Shown here one piece after another: positions 11,290 through 22,439 of a stretch of 64,000 nt of DNA (within the stretch, counting starts at the first letter, position 1; each line of letters opens with the position of its first letter). The stretch comes from Diorhabda sublineata (Eukaryota > Arthropoda > Insecta > Coleoptera > Chrysomelidae): contig NC_079476.1 of assembly GCF_026230105.1 (NCBI RefSeq), positions 24,976,559 to 25,040,558 of the forward strand. The letters run 5' to 3'. Position numbers and translations under genes: made by a program. The notes below the pieces were generated by a model. That model searched no databases. It was not told the DNA's origin and saw only the letters and a list, made by a program, of their open reading frames with translations.

Positions 11290-12420
11290 AGAAACTAATG
11301 AACCAAGAGGGAGATAATGAAGATTCTAGCGAAGAAGCATCATCATATGAAAAATATCTTGTTGTAATTAGGCGGCTAAGACATAAATAAGCACCAGGAC
11401 TAGATGACCTTAAACTCTGCGACAGTTATAAATCAATAACTCTTCCTAAACACTTCTTTCTACCATAACTGACCATATTAGTAGGCTACAGTCTGTTTTC
11501 ATCATCTGTAGTGCCCTACTCGTGTCAGATCTTGTTTCTGATGCATATTTATTGATTTCACTATCGTTATTTTGGTATTTACTTTTCGAAACTAAATCTT
11601 TTAGGCCTCCCGAAATTCGAGTCGCTTCTAAACACAACCTAGAAAATTCTGAGCTTTCTTGTAAGAAATCGAGACTATCAGCAGAGTTTCAGAGCCGGGA
11701 AATTGACAATAGATTTCCCGCATTTGATGTCATAAACAGTAGAAAAGTTCTATGAACACCGAATGAACCTGCATGTGATGTTTATAGACTTTCAATAGCA
11801 GGAAACGCATGAAGCAGGTGATGAGAAAAAAGGGGATCTCCTCAAAGCTTATATTAAATTGGTACAAATGTCGATGAACAACTCTAAGGCCAAAATTTTG
11901 ACGAAAGATGGACTAACAAAGACACTTCCAAGAGAAAGAGGTGTACAACGACTTTGTTCAACATCACAATAGAGGAAGTTACATTTGGGATAGAGGCGGG
12001 GAAGACGTTACGACCTGGTACTTCTGGCAAGTGATAAGGGAAGCCTAGAATAGTGCAATTAATGGAAAAAGCTGGTGGAATGGACTTGTAGGTGAATAGA
12101 GTATATTAGAGGTGTGTAAAGTTTCTGATGAGGAAAGAGCTGGGCACGTTCACGAAGTTGAGTATATTCAAAACAAGAATTAAACCAGACATTACATATA
12201 GAGCCGAAACTATGTGCCTGTCAGGTGAGGACGAAGAGGATCTTCGAATAATGAAGATAAAGATCTTGAAGAATATACCCGAAGCGGTCAAAACCGACCT
12301 TAGGATACGTAAGAAGTAATATTGATAAAGATTCAAAGGCTTAAGAGGTTTGGACATTCACAAAGAAGAGAATCGAAAGCACTGACACAAATTTTTTATG
12401 ATTGATATGTTCCATTTTGA
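11290..12420 (+). pseudogene. LINE reverse-transcriptase pseudogene
   Basis: A non-LTR reverse transcriptase can be followed across many frameshifts. The block resembling NKAPGLDD lies near 11,388-11,408, then a VMFIDFQ catalytic-strand remnant, LIKLVQMSMNN, the RERGVQR and LFNITIEEV blocks, and the C-terminal thumb region FKTRIKPDITYRAETMCLSG followed by EDEEDLRIMKIKILKNI. This order matches LINEs whose C-terminus has the TYGAExWTL and RKILRRI blocks. The catalytic YADD box is not readable. Three further fragments of similar elements lie at 21.1, 60.2-60.7 and 62.8-63.5 kb. Confidence 0.75.
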
Positions 12421-12424
12421 AATT

Positions 12425-12720
12425 TACATAATAATAAGACATAGAATTGGAGCTAATCGCAACAAGTTAAAATATTAGATTAATGAGAAATATCCAGTGA
12501 TCTATTGATCGCATAAAGGCACTTAAATAATCAATATATATTAGTTTGACTTATGGTAAAGTCCAATATTAGAAATTGCTTTCGTAACCAGTTATTTACT
12601 CGTAATTTCCCCACCGGTTCAAATTTACCACATATTTTGCAATTTTTTGGTCGATCTATTCAATGATACATCATCGTCTTTACAAGATAACACCAGTAGC
12701 TGTCAAGTGACGTGAACAAA
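12425..12720. other. AT-rich non-coding stretch
   Basis: Nothing recognisable. Confidence 0.4.
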
Positions 12721-12724
12721 GCTC

Positions 12725-12880
12725 TTTAAAAGCCCTCAACAATCCTCTCCGCCACGCCCATCGCCCAGATTTGTACAATTCCCTTTGATCCGTTCGTGTC
12801 TATCTGTCGTCGAGTTGTCGTCCTTATTTATGCGCAATCCATAAAAACAGGACCGTAATTAATTTAATTTCTAATACGAG
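12725..12880. promoter_or_regulatory. Candidate regulatory island
   Basis: This 150-bp block is distinctly richer in G+C and in balanced words than its flanks and has no open frame. It contains CCACGCCCA (GC/KLF-like), CCCTTTGATC (TCF/LEF-like CTTTGAT), TTTATGCGCAATCCATAAAA (caudal/Hox-like TTTATG and CCATAAA) and GTAATTAATTTAATT (homeodomain cores). Such clusters in AT-rich intergenic DNA often mark enhancers. The motifs are seen; the function is inferred. Confidence 0.3.
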
Positions 12881-13180
12881 GTTGATAAGACTTTGGCTAC
12901 GAGGATTTCTTCATATTAACCTGTTCCCAAATTTAGTTTTTTGATTTATCTATTGTACATAAATACTCTTATCATTGCGTGGTACATATCTTAAGTAGCG
13001 CTAAACCTTTAGCTGCTTTCGTCGTCTGTTATTACATCTTGGTCAACGATGACACCAAGATACTTAGAATACGAGACCTAATCAAGTTATTCCTCATTTA
13101 TTTTAACTAAATGGAACGACAAAATCATTATTTTGATTTTCTTTATTAAACCTGCCCTCACTTTTTGAACTCTCACAGAC
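12881..13180. other. Non-coding stretch
   Basis: Nothing recognisable. Confidence 0.35.
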
Positions 13181-13184
13181 GCAA

Positions 13185-13790
13185 ATGAAGAACCCGTATA
13201 GGATTTTACGATGGGCTCAGTATACGTCCAAACTTGGACCAAGTATGTACAACTCTGGCCCTAACTTGGAAGCCGTTATTGGCCCAGACTTGCTGGGAAT
13301 CTGGGATGATAACAATGTCCCTCCGTTGGTTTGCAAACCTGGATCAGGCCTTAACCATATAATATTACATATTACTTTTAATGTCAAGATATCTATTATG
13401 GTTAATATATTAGAACAAAACTTTATATAGTTATTCAAAGTTCTGCCAAGCTTGGTTTAATATGGAATGGCCGAAGTCGAGTTACCCAGAGTTCAGTCTG
13501 GCTTGGGTGACTAAAGGATGTCCGAGGTCGAGTTACCCAGAGTTCAGCCACGTTTGGGTGACTATAGGATGACCGAGGTCGGGTTAGCCAGAGTTCAGCC
13601 ACGTTTGGGTGACTATAGGATGGCCGAGGTTGGGTTAGCCAGAGTTCAGCCTGGCTTGGGTGACTTTAGAATGGCCGGGGCTAAGTTAGCCAAGTTTGGG
13701 CCATTATTGGTTTGCCAAGGCCGGGATGTCCAGCGTTGGCCCAAGCTAAGCCCTATCGTTCAAGTATGGGGGCTCCTACATGGGAAGATA
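13185..13790. repeat. GC-rich repeat element with 51-bp tandem core
   Basis: From about 13,465 to 13,690 a 51-bp unit is repeated a little over four times. One copy runs GGATGACCGAGGTCGGGTTA..GTTCAGCC..GTTTGGGTGACTATA. Because 51 is divisible by three, the plus strand shows a 17-residue periodic peptide (EVGLARVQPRLGDYRM). The flanks (13,185-13,340 and 13,690-13,780) repeat words such as 'ggcccagacttg' and 'ttgggccattattggttt', the latter shared with 140-222. It is probably a non-autonomous transposable element with an internal minisatellite. The 98-codon frame is unlikely to be a real gene. Confidence 0.65.
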
Positions 13791-14089
13791 TTTACGGATC
13801 TGCTTAAGAAATAAACAAAGAAAGGCTTCGAATTATTAGAAACAACTAAATTGGATATTTCTATAAACCATTGAATATTATTCAAGAAGTTCAGATAAGA
13901 CGTCTACTGGAAATCAAATAAAGGATATTTAAAACCATTTGCCACGACTTTACAACTACGAAATATGGACAAAACTGTCTAATTGTCCACTGATGTTCGA
14001 CGGTTGTATTCAATTTACTCATTTCCACTTTCAAATCTCTCATATCACTTGTAAAAATCTTCAAATTCAACAGTTTACACTGTTAAACC

Positions 14090-14826
14090 AATGATTTGGA
14101 TCCAACCAAAGGATCCTGTAAGTGATTGTTATTTTTGTTTGACTCTAACAAATGGCCAAACATACTATCCAGTAAACTTGTCTTCGGCCAAATGTTGGAA
14201 AAGGAAATGGATGAACTTACTGCAGCATTTGAGGAAGAAAATTGTTCGGACCAGAAATTATTAGACAGTGGAACTCAAAACTTATTGGCAGTCTATAATG
14301 CTCCGAAATATGTGAAAAGTCTCGATCATCTTTGTTATATGTATTACGTCAAGTCTACAAAACTTAACAAACCTGTGCAGCTTTGAAATATTCCACCAAC
14401 AAGTGCAGCTGCTCATCAACATTTCAAACGTGTGTATTATCAAGTTCAAACTTGGTTAGGGCATGATTTGGAACCCCAGGTATAGGGTTATGCAATGCGA
14501 AAGATTATCTGGTGTCTATCATGACAATTTTACCATCTGCTCCAGAAGATTTGCTAAATAAAATTTTCAGTAACTGCAAGAGTGGCTGTAGTTCGCGATG
14601 CGGATGCAGGAAAGCGGGCTTGTAATGCTCTTTAGCTTGTGGCCATTGAAATGGGCAAGCTTGTCTTAATGCTCTACCATATCAGAGTAACATTAACGAA
14701 GATAAAACCTTTGACCCCGAAATCATGGAAGAACTTGAGACAAATGTCGTTAAAGTCGATAATGAAGACCAGTTTGAAATTTACCAGCAGCCGGAAGGCG
14801 ACGATGAAGAGGAAGAAGATGATTAA
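14090..14826 (+). pseudogene. Transposon-derived gene with CXC (tesmin/TSO1-like) domain, broken
   Basis: Across several frame changes and stops the plus strand reads: a PKDPVSDCYFCLTLTNGQTY knuckle near 14,107-14,170; a helical segment ending RYMYYVKSTKLNKPVQL-like (14,330-14,380); PPTSAAAHQHFKRVYYQVQT followed by WLGHDLEPQ; then LPSAPEDLLNKIF and a cysteine cluster CKSGCSSRCGCRKAGL, stop, CSLACGH, NGQACLN (about 14,570-14,670). The C-terminus is acidic (GDDEEEEDD) and stops at 14,826. The CXC spacing is that of DNA-binding tesmin/TSO1 domains. Similar proteins are multi-copy in insect genomes and look transposon-borne. In-frame stops within the CXC block and frameshifts upstream mark it as dead. 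Confidence 0.6.
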
Positions 14827-15059
14827 AATGATAAATTGTAGTTTTTGTACCCTTTATTCCATTTTTTTTTACTTTTAATAAAAATAAATGTATTGAATGA
14901 TATTTTGTAATAAAAAAATTTATTTGTTTTTTTTTTCATCATGTAAGAAGTAAAAAGTGGATAGGTTAGGAAAAAAATCATAAAATATAATATAATAGTT
15001 AATAAAAATTGACAAATAGTTATAATCATTGATTTATCGATACTTCATCAATTATATAT

Positions 15060-15165
15060 GGCGCGTTTTCGACCGGAGGCACCGCGGTGCACCGGTTGAC
15101 CTGAAGTGATGCTGTGACCGCGCGCTCTCTCTGACCTCTATCTCGAAAACGGTTCACCGTATGAA
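15060..15165. other. GC-rich patch with near-palindrome
   Basis: Bases near 15,072-15,097 form an imperfect palindrome around CACCGCGGTG (ACCGGAGGCACCGCGGTG, then CACCGGT). It is followed by a CGCGCGCTCTCTCT tract and ATCTCGAAAACGG. It is isolated in AT-rich DNA and non-coding, possibly a transposon end. Confidence 0.35.
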
Positions 15166-15169
15166 AAAT

Positions 15170-16255
15170 TTTTTTAAACAAAATTTGTAGAGAATTTTGT
15201 ATTCTACAATATTGATGAGAAATACAAATAAGAAAAAACCCATAGGCAATGAGATATTTACAAAAAAAGCGCAAAAAACAGATTTTTGTGGCCTTTGATC
15301 TTGAAATTTAATAGTTTTGTACACCTTACCATATGTAGGTTTTGAGACAACTTTTAGGGTGTCAATATACAAGTATTTACAGACTTACAGCTGGGTATCT
15401 CGTATTCTGCGATAAACTTTCTATAATAACTGGATTAATCCTACAAAGTGCCAGAAGGAAACTACAGAATATTTTGCTGTTTTAATTTCGAAAGGACAGA
15501 AAAATCACTGGACAAAGAAAGTGTTATGTGAAAATCTCTTCCAATCGCATCGTCTCCAATATTAATTATTCTATATCAATTCTCTCAAATTATTTTCCTC
15601 CCTTTTTACAAATTTTATTGCTGGTATCATTATGAATCTTATATTCATGACACATGTAGGACTTGTAGAATCTTTCAAAACGCTCATTTTATGGATCACA
15701 TAATTTTTTGGTTTAAATACGATCCTGTAAAAAATACAGATGCTCGCCCAGGGACTAGCATCTCACCGAATAGAGCGAGCGACAACCCCCGTTTTATAAT
15801 CCTGTAATATGAGTTGAGCATTGTAAGGACCAACTAGTAGAGGAAAAAGCGACGTAATAGCGTCGCAAATCTCACTTTGTTGCACCATTCATCAAATTTG
15901 TTTGCCTTTTACTGTCGATCGAGCATACAGGACGTCCTAAATTGATATACATTTAATGAAAACAAAATTTTTCTATTAAGAATTTAAATTCTAGACAAGG
16001 AGCTAACGATATCGCTAGATTTTCGAAGAAAATTCAAAGTTAGAAAAAAAAGTGAAGGAAAAAACAAATAAAAATCATTTGTTGCAATAAGAAAGTATGC
16101 ATAACGTATATGACATAAAGATTATAACTTCCTATGTTTAACATAGTGAAATTAATGCATTTAACAAATTAACCTTTTAAATATTAACATAAAAAGAGTT
16201 ATTGACAATTTACTTGACACTTAATTTCTTAGTTTGATGTATCAATAAGCTCTGG
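15170..16255. other. Non-coding stretch
   Basis: Minus-strand frames of 72-82 codons at 15,026-15,372 are phenylalanine- and lysine-rich and overlap each other. I see no supported gene. Confidence 0.4.
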
Positions 16256-16480
16256 GATTGATTTTGGGCTAAGAAATCCAATTCTTCTTTTTAGATCATA
16301 TCTTAAATGTACTATCCCCGAAAAACCATTTCTGCAATGTAATCTTTGCAGGATTCTGGTGGTTTACGGCCTTGCATTGTCATGTATAAAGGTGAATTAG
16401 TCTCCAGCGTAGTTTTCGATATATCCATCAGCAGTCAAACCTATTCTTTCGTGAACACGATCGCCCTTATCATGCAGGAA
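16256..16480 (-). pseudogene. Tc1-like transposase fragment (minus strand)
   Basis: The minus strand reads LTADGYIEN, then FIHDNARP (with the second catalytic Asp), a stop in place of the expected His, then TRILQR and a degenerate tail. HDNARPH is the hallmark second-aspartate block of Tc1-like transposases. The remainder of the element is not recognisable. Confidence 0.6.
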
Positions 16481-16599
16481 TCACCTCCACAAGCACTCCG
16501 CTCTTCCAAGCAACAAATTGCTCTCTTGGTCTTCGATGCCTTGTCAAGCGCTACCATGGAAGCATATTCTAGTCTTTAGAAACTTTCTTCCCAAAGCAT

Positions 16600-16770
16600 C
16601 AAGTGAAAATTTTGAGATAGTCCTAGGCTCCGTGTGTTCGGATCCTAGTATGGAGCTTTGTGGAATATCAGCAAGAAAGGTTAGTGGTTGACATCAGCAA
16701 TAATCAACTTTGACAGAAGCTTTCTATCGAGCCCGGCGAGCCAGACCTTAGCAGAGTTTGGAAATGGGAA
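16600..16770 (-). pseudogene. LINE reverse-transcriptase fragment (minus strand)
   Basis: The minus strand reads AKVWLAGLDRKLLSKL, the block that follows the first catalytic Asp of jockey-like reverse transcriptases (AFDxVWHxGLxxKL), and, in another frame, a relic of the PQGSILGP block as PQSSILGSE. It is a short fragment adjoining the Tc1-like remnant, so one has probably inserted in the other. Confidence 0.55.
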
Positions 16771-16857
16771 CTGTGTGGGTAGAGCTGGGTGAAAGCTATC
16801 TCAGGCAGGGCTTCGGGTTATATGTTGGACTAGAAATTCAGTTTCATTCAGTTTCAG

Positions 16858-16974
16858 TTTATCAGCTAGAAAGTATACAGTTTTTAAAGACGGCGGCTCT
16901 GTTTTCTGTGGTGGAAGCTGCTTTTAAAAAGGAACGTCCTCTATTAATGAAGAACAGAGATGATGGTTTAAATG
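16858..16974 (+). CDS. Candidate orphan exon, product unknown
   Basis: A pyrimidine-rich acceptor (TTCATTCAGTTTCAG) is followed by 117 open bases and a fair donor (AATG|GTAAGA). The frame reads YQLESIQFLKTAALFSVVEA followed by AFKKERPLLMKNRDDGLN. The texture is that of a real amphipathic-helical protein segment, but I do not recognise it and found no partner exon. Transposon origin is equally possible given the neighbours. Confidence 0.25.
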
Positions 16975-16999
16975 GTAAGAGAAACGATAAAGGGTAGTG

Positions 17000-18555
17000 G
17001 GTTTACAACAGTTGTACTTCGTTATTTATTCATTTTGGGGTGACATAATCTAAGGGAAAACTATTACAGATTAATATTTATATATGTATTTTATAAAAAA
17101 TTTATTATTTACTAAACAGTTCATAAAATTGAAGAAACTAACTATATAATATAGTTTTTAGTTTAATTATTACAAGGTCAAGTATAAATTATAGTCAATT
17201 TTGCTAAACAGGGAATTTTGATATTGAATTTCGCATTAAGTATGTAAAAAATTGATATTGAACAATAAATAAACAAATGTATGATATAAAAAAATCGCTG
17301 TTATATGAAAAATTGGATATGGGTCACCTAGTTTTGCGTTTTAACATGATGGATATGCGTTTAAACTAAAGCTTACCTTCTTTTTTCTGCTACAATGTTG
17401 CAGTTTTTTACATTCCTTTCAATTTCATCACAATTGCGTAAAATCCAATGTCTTTTTTAACATATTTTGTAAAAAATAAGAGACCAAAGACTCCAAAAAT
17501 TTCTCCTATTTTTATTTTCTTAGAAAAGAAAAGTATCCAGAAAGTATCGTGAAATAAGATGAATTTGGATTGAACCTCAACATTCTTTTCTTCATTAAAT
17601 AAAATAAATTTCTCTGAATCAATCTTCGAACATAAAAATCCAAAAATAGATGCATTAAAAAAGTTTCATGTGACTGTAAAATAAACATGAATAAATGAAT
17701 AAATATGTGTTACTTAGAAGAAGAAATAAACAGAAAGCAAAATAAAGTGAATGAATGAATGATGTGGAAAACGACAAGTGGAAGTGGATGTTGAGTAGGG
17801 ACAAACAAAATTAAATATGAAATAAACAATAAAGACGAAGTAATAACAAAACAGTAATGGTATAGAATGACAAATGACGGATGGATTAAAGCTATATAGA
17901 AAGCATAATCAAATAAGAAAGGAAAGAGACGTAAACCTAATAAAACATTAAATCAAAAGAGAGCAAAAATAGCAGGATTTATAGTAAATTGTAAAAAAGA
18001 ATGGACCAAGTTTATTCATGTTAAAAATATTACCTTTGGACATCTACCATTTATTGGTGTAGGGTATTAATTTATTTAATATTTAGGTTATAAACTTATC
18101 CCACGATTTTCTTGGCCTGTTCCATTTAACAGGTCATTCCTTCTTTATCCCTTATAAATAACCCAATCATATGTAGGTTGTATGTTTAGTTTTCTTTCTT
18201 ATATGTTTGTATTTTATTCGCCTGAATTTTACTTCTGTTTTTCAATCAATACCCAAGATTCACATTTTCATTTAAGTCTGTTATTTACATCTGCATTTTG
18301 TGTCTCGTTTTCGTCCATTTATTGTTCCTAGTTATTTGTATCGATTTATATATTTATCTTGAAATCTTCTTTCCTAAACGACATTATGTGGTTTTGTTCT
18401 TATTTATATTGCCTATTACTGCTACCACACCTCAACGTTTTCTTGTAAATCTCTTTCGTTGTTTGCTATTAGTATAACATCGTTTGCAAAAGCTCCCAAA
18501 CGGTGCATCTATTTAGGATCTGGATTTTTCCGATTTCCTTCCAATTTTTAAATGA
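17000..18555. other. AT-rich non-coding stretch
   Basis: No supported gene or repeat. The region is rich in simple 'aaataaa/gaatgaatgaat' words. Confidence 0.45.
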
Positions 18556-18589
18556 ATTAACCTCGTTTATTAAACAAGACTAATCTTAT

Positions 18590-18875
18590 AATTAAATCTC
18601 CTCGAACGAAGCAACTGCCACTATTATAAATCGAGGTGTCAATTTCAAATGGAAACCCCTTCCGCATATTTAAAAAAACGACAAACCCTTGACGCCCCCT
18701 CCGCGGGCGTTACACAAACTAATTGAGCGGTATGGACCGTAATTTCCCATTGAATCTGTTAATGTTATATGATTTATTGCCATTAAGGCATTACAGAAGA
18801 TCCAGTTACATCTGTCTGTGTCCTCTGTAATTAATTCCATCGGGAATGGCAATCATTTCAATTAGGGATGTTTTT
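18590..18875. promoter_or_regulatory. Candidate regulatory island
   Basis: This block is balanced in composition within AT-rich DNA and lacks a credible frame. It contains GACGCCCCCTCCGCGGGCG, TGGCAATCATTTCAATTAGG, GTAATTAATTCCAT and ACTAATTGAGCGG, a mix of GC-box-like and paired/homeodomain-like cores. It is inferred to be a conserved non-coding element; sequence conservation in relatives would decide. Confidence 0.3.
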
Positions 18876-18879
18876 GGCA

Positions 18880-20985
18880 AGGACGGAACGCAGGTGATTG
18901 AAAAGGGTAGTTGAGTAAAGTATGTTGAAAAAAATTTACGTCCAATTTGACAATAGAGGAAAACTAAACTTTTGTTTTAATCCATTTTAATTCATTTCTT
19001 CCAAATCTGACAGTTACTTTGACAGCAGGTTAGACAGCAATATTAATTGTGACAGTACTCTCTTACCTATTTAGCCTCTTACCTATTAAGATAACGTACA
19101 GTCAAATCCTTAATATTTAATCTACGTTTACTTAAACAATACTACTAATAAATTGACTAACTTAGTTTATGAAATTCCCTGCTTAAATTGTGATAAAAAA
19201 TCCATTGATCCCTCACTAATCGGATAACCTCTCGCAAAAGTGACAGCAAATTATATCCTTATAAACGCTCATTGCTAAAACATGTTTTTTATGAAGGTTG
19301 TTCTATGGATTATTAATCTGCCAATCTGACAATTACTACAGAAAACGTCAGTTACTAGAAACAACATGTATTCATAAAAAAAAACTGATTTATATATCCT
19401 TAGTCTAATCTAGTAGTGTCCGGGTTTATTATTTTATCGTACGCGTATGGTTTTGAAAAAAGGGTGTCGCGCCGGAACGAAACTTCGACGACGAAAAGTA
19501 TCCTTGTTGCCATGACATTAACGAGAGGATCATCACAAAGCAGGTACATCAAACACCTGTTATTGACTACGATAGAGATTCGCGTTTATTATTTTTCTTA
19601 CTAGGTGCTTTTACACTGGTTCTAATTGGATTACAGAAATAATTGTATGAATCATTTAGGTCGTTATTGACAAGAAGAAAAAAAAATTGAGTAAGATACC
19701 GTACTTATTAGTTAAATCAACTTATTTATATCAATATATGAACATAACCTCAAATGACATCGTTCGTAATTTCCTAGAAAACATCTTCAACTTTATTCGT
19801 GCTATTTCAGCAAATCTAATTCTAATCTTTGGTATGTTTTGAGAAAAATGACAAATTTTTTGTTGACCTTTTAATTGCTTCTGGAGGCTGAGAATGTTAC
19901 TTAACATTGTATAAACCCGTAGACGCCATTTAAATGATAAAATTGTTATTTAATACCTCGACATGTGTAAAGTGTTAGATAACTAACTGAAAAAACACGG
20001 TATCAGGTTAAACGACTAAAAAAATTACTAGGAAGAGCCTCATTCAGCTTCCGTGAGTTTTTTCTTCTATTTTCGGCAGTAGAATAAATCACGGGGGTAG
20101 TAAGTCAAGAAAATATAGTAGTTTGCATCGGGTTTCGATGGTAATATATGACGGTTTGGTTAATACAGGGTCATTCGTTTTTAATTAGATATTAGGGGTT
20201 ATTCACAATTACACAAACTTGATATTCTTGGACACAAACTAACTTGATTGGATTCAGCTTATCTGAAAAGTTGTATAGACTATCTTAAGTAAAATATTAC
20301 TCCCTTAAACAAAAGAGCTCATTGGTGAGTACCAAACAGGATTTAAACCACGCAGATCCACCAAATATTTAATGTCAAATAAACCATACGAAGGGCGTGG
20401 GAATATTACGCAGTTATTCACCAAATATTCGTGGATTTTAGGCAAGTCTATAGAAATACGTCTAGTGAAAGGCGCAATGACAAAGACAAAAGCAGAATCA
20501 ATTCGAGACTTTAAACAGGTCTAGCATCTGTGTTATCCAAGTCTGTAGGAACAGAATGCACCAGAACCAGACGCATACTGGTCAGGTTGAGGGATCCGCG
20601 TTCGATGAACGGCCGTAGCGCGAGGGTGTCCCCGATATTACGTAAAAAATTTTTTTGGGTACTTATTTTGTATATTCGGACCCCAAAAAGTTTGACTCTA
20701 TCTTAAAACTGAAAACATTTCCCACATAAGCCCTGCACATTATTTCTAAACTGTGTAAAATCATAATATGTATTCATATAAAATCCTAGCTGAATTTATT
20801 TTTCTTTATAAGTGACAACGTGTTTCTGGTGGGGGTCCGCAGCTGGGACTCCGGATCCACACTTTGCTAGGGGTATTTCATACCTCCCAGATCCCCTTTA
20901 TAGGTTTTAGCTGAGAGCCCCAAATGATTTTTGTCCAATCCCGTCCAGAACGTTATAACAGGAAAAGATTTCACGTAACTGGTAA
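18880..20985. other. Non-coding stretch
   Basis: Several repeats of the word 'tgacag' occur at 19,005-19,060. A GC-richer patch at 20,560-20,640 contains GCGTTCGATGAACGGCCG but no tRNA fold I can support. No gene seen. Confidence 0.4.
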
Positions 20986-21084
20986 TATAAATGATCAAGA
21001 ATGGACATGAAAATACTTATAAAGATCAGAAGTACAATCAATTAGGCAAATAAGGAAAACTATGTACATATTTAGCTCTAGAGA

Positions 21085-21310
21085 TGTATATATAAACAAT
21101 AAAGTCAGAATATACAAGACCTGTAATAACATACGGTTGTGAACCGTGGATCTTAACACAAAAAAGTTCATTGAAGGGAATAGGACAATTGAAAGACCTC
21201 AGAAGTGGCAGTAAGAAGTTGCAGAAGACGCAATCCGTCTTCTAAAGATGGAAGGACAGCTCTGGACAGGAACAACTGAGAGACAAGGAGGTTAAGGCCT
21301 GCAGCGATCT
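21085..21310 (+). pseudogene. LINE reverse-transcriptase C-terminal fragment
   Basis: The plus strand reads RPVITYGCEPWILT after a YIN..RIYKT stretch. This is the thumb-region block (RPVLTYGAExWTL) also seen at 12.2 kb and 62.8-63.3 kb. Frames shift within the fragment and no upstream catalytic blocks are present. Confidence 0.65.
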
Positions 21311-21359
21311 GTAGAATGATAGAAGAAAAAGTATAGATCAGTGGCGATTCGCGATTTTA

Positions 21360-22030
21360 AAATTTTTTTATTCTTAGATATCATCGACTAAAATGATGGA
21401 TTTGGGAAGGTTGCCACATAACAAGTCTTTATTTTACTTTAATTTTCTTCAAAGAGAATTCGCAATTTTTGAAACTGTACTAAAAATCTTGAGCAGATTT
21501 CTGTTTGTGTCTTTATATCATCAAACAGTTCATTATGATTTTCCTATTATTCAACGTACTTTCCGAATGAACTATAAAAATAAATGATATACTAGATAAT
21601 TGACATTTTGGCTATCAACTTTTCACTCATTATGCATTTTTTGAACCATATGGCGTATCAATTTCTGAAAATAAAACATTAAAAATTGGCAGCAATAAAT
21701 TTCTTTTCATTTTCGTGTGTCACAAAAAAAGTTGAATATTGTGTATTCGTTAAACACCGATAATCAAAAATAATTGGAAGAGCCATAAATATGACAAAAT
21801 TTATGGCCCTTAAAAAGTGAAACGTTGAAAAAAAAGGGGGCATTTCTGACCTTTTGACTAACACGTTGGCCACAGACATCGCGTCTGGAATTCCTAAAGT
21901 ATTCGACAGGAAAAAAAACTATTTCATCTTTTTGATTTACTAGGGTTATTTATAATAATTATTTCTGCCTTTTTACATTTTTTCACTAAAATATATTCGA
22001 TTTTAAGGGATGTTAGTTTATTATTTTTTC
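21360..22030. other. AT-rich non-coding stretch
   Basis: Frames of 64-66 codons without recognisable content. Confidence 0.4.
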
Positions 22031-22080
22031 TTATAATTTAGTTTTAACATATATGAAATGTGAAGAAAACTAAATTATAA
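22031..22080. repeat. Perfect 15-bp inverted repeat
   Basis: TTATAATTTAGTTTT at 22,031-22,045 is exactly complemented by AAAACTAAATTATAA at 22,066-22,080, with a 20-bp loop. No flanking element boundaries were identified. Confidence 0.7.
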
Positions 22081-22439
22081 TCAGTTTAATTAATTGTAGT
22101 TATTCAAGAAACTGGGTGTTTGTTCCAATAAATTATTTTTGGATTGGATTGAAAAAGACAAGGCAAAGCTCTTAAAGAACTTTAACTCTAAACATCGAAT
22201 AAATCAAGTTCAATACTACCGAAAATAAGAAACGTAAAATCTCGGGCTGCTCGGTTTCGGTAATTTCTGAACAAATCTAAAGAGTGAAAAAACCTTATCT
22301 GACATCACAAGTCGAAAATATACGTTTTCATGATTTAGATTTACATTTTTCAAAACCATTTCAAAATTTAAAATCGTGCAAATGACGCTTTTACCTCTAC
22401 CTCTACAACCAAACCTCTACAAATGACGCATGAAGATCT

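Noticed and set aside
13518..13814. 98-codon frame with 17-residue repeats as a structural protein gene
   Set aside because: The frame follows from a 51-bp tandem repeat inside a dispersed element; there is no signal peptide, splice context or independent support.
20560..20640. tRNA or tRNA-derived SINE
   Set aside because: GTTCGAT-like text resembles a B box, but no cloverleaf, A box at proper spacing or acceptor stem can be drawn.
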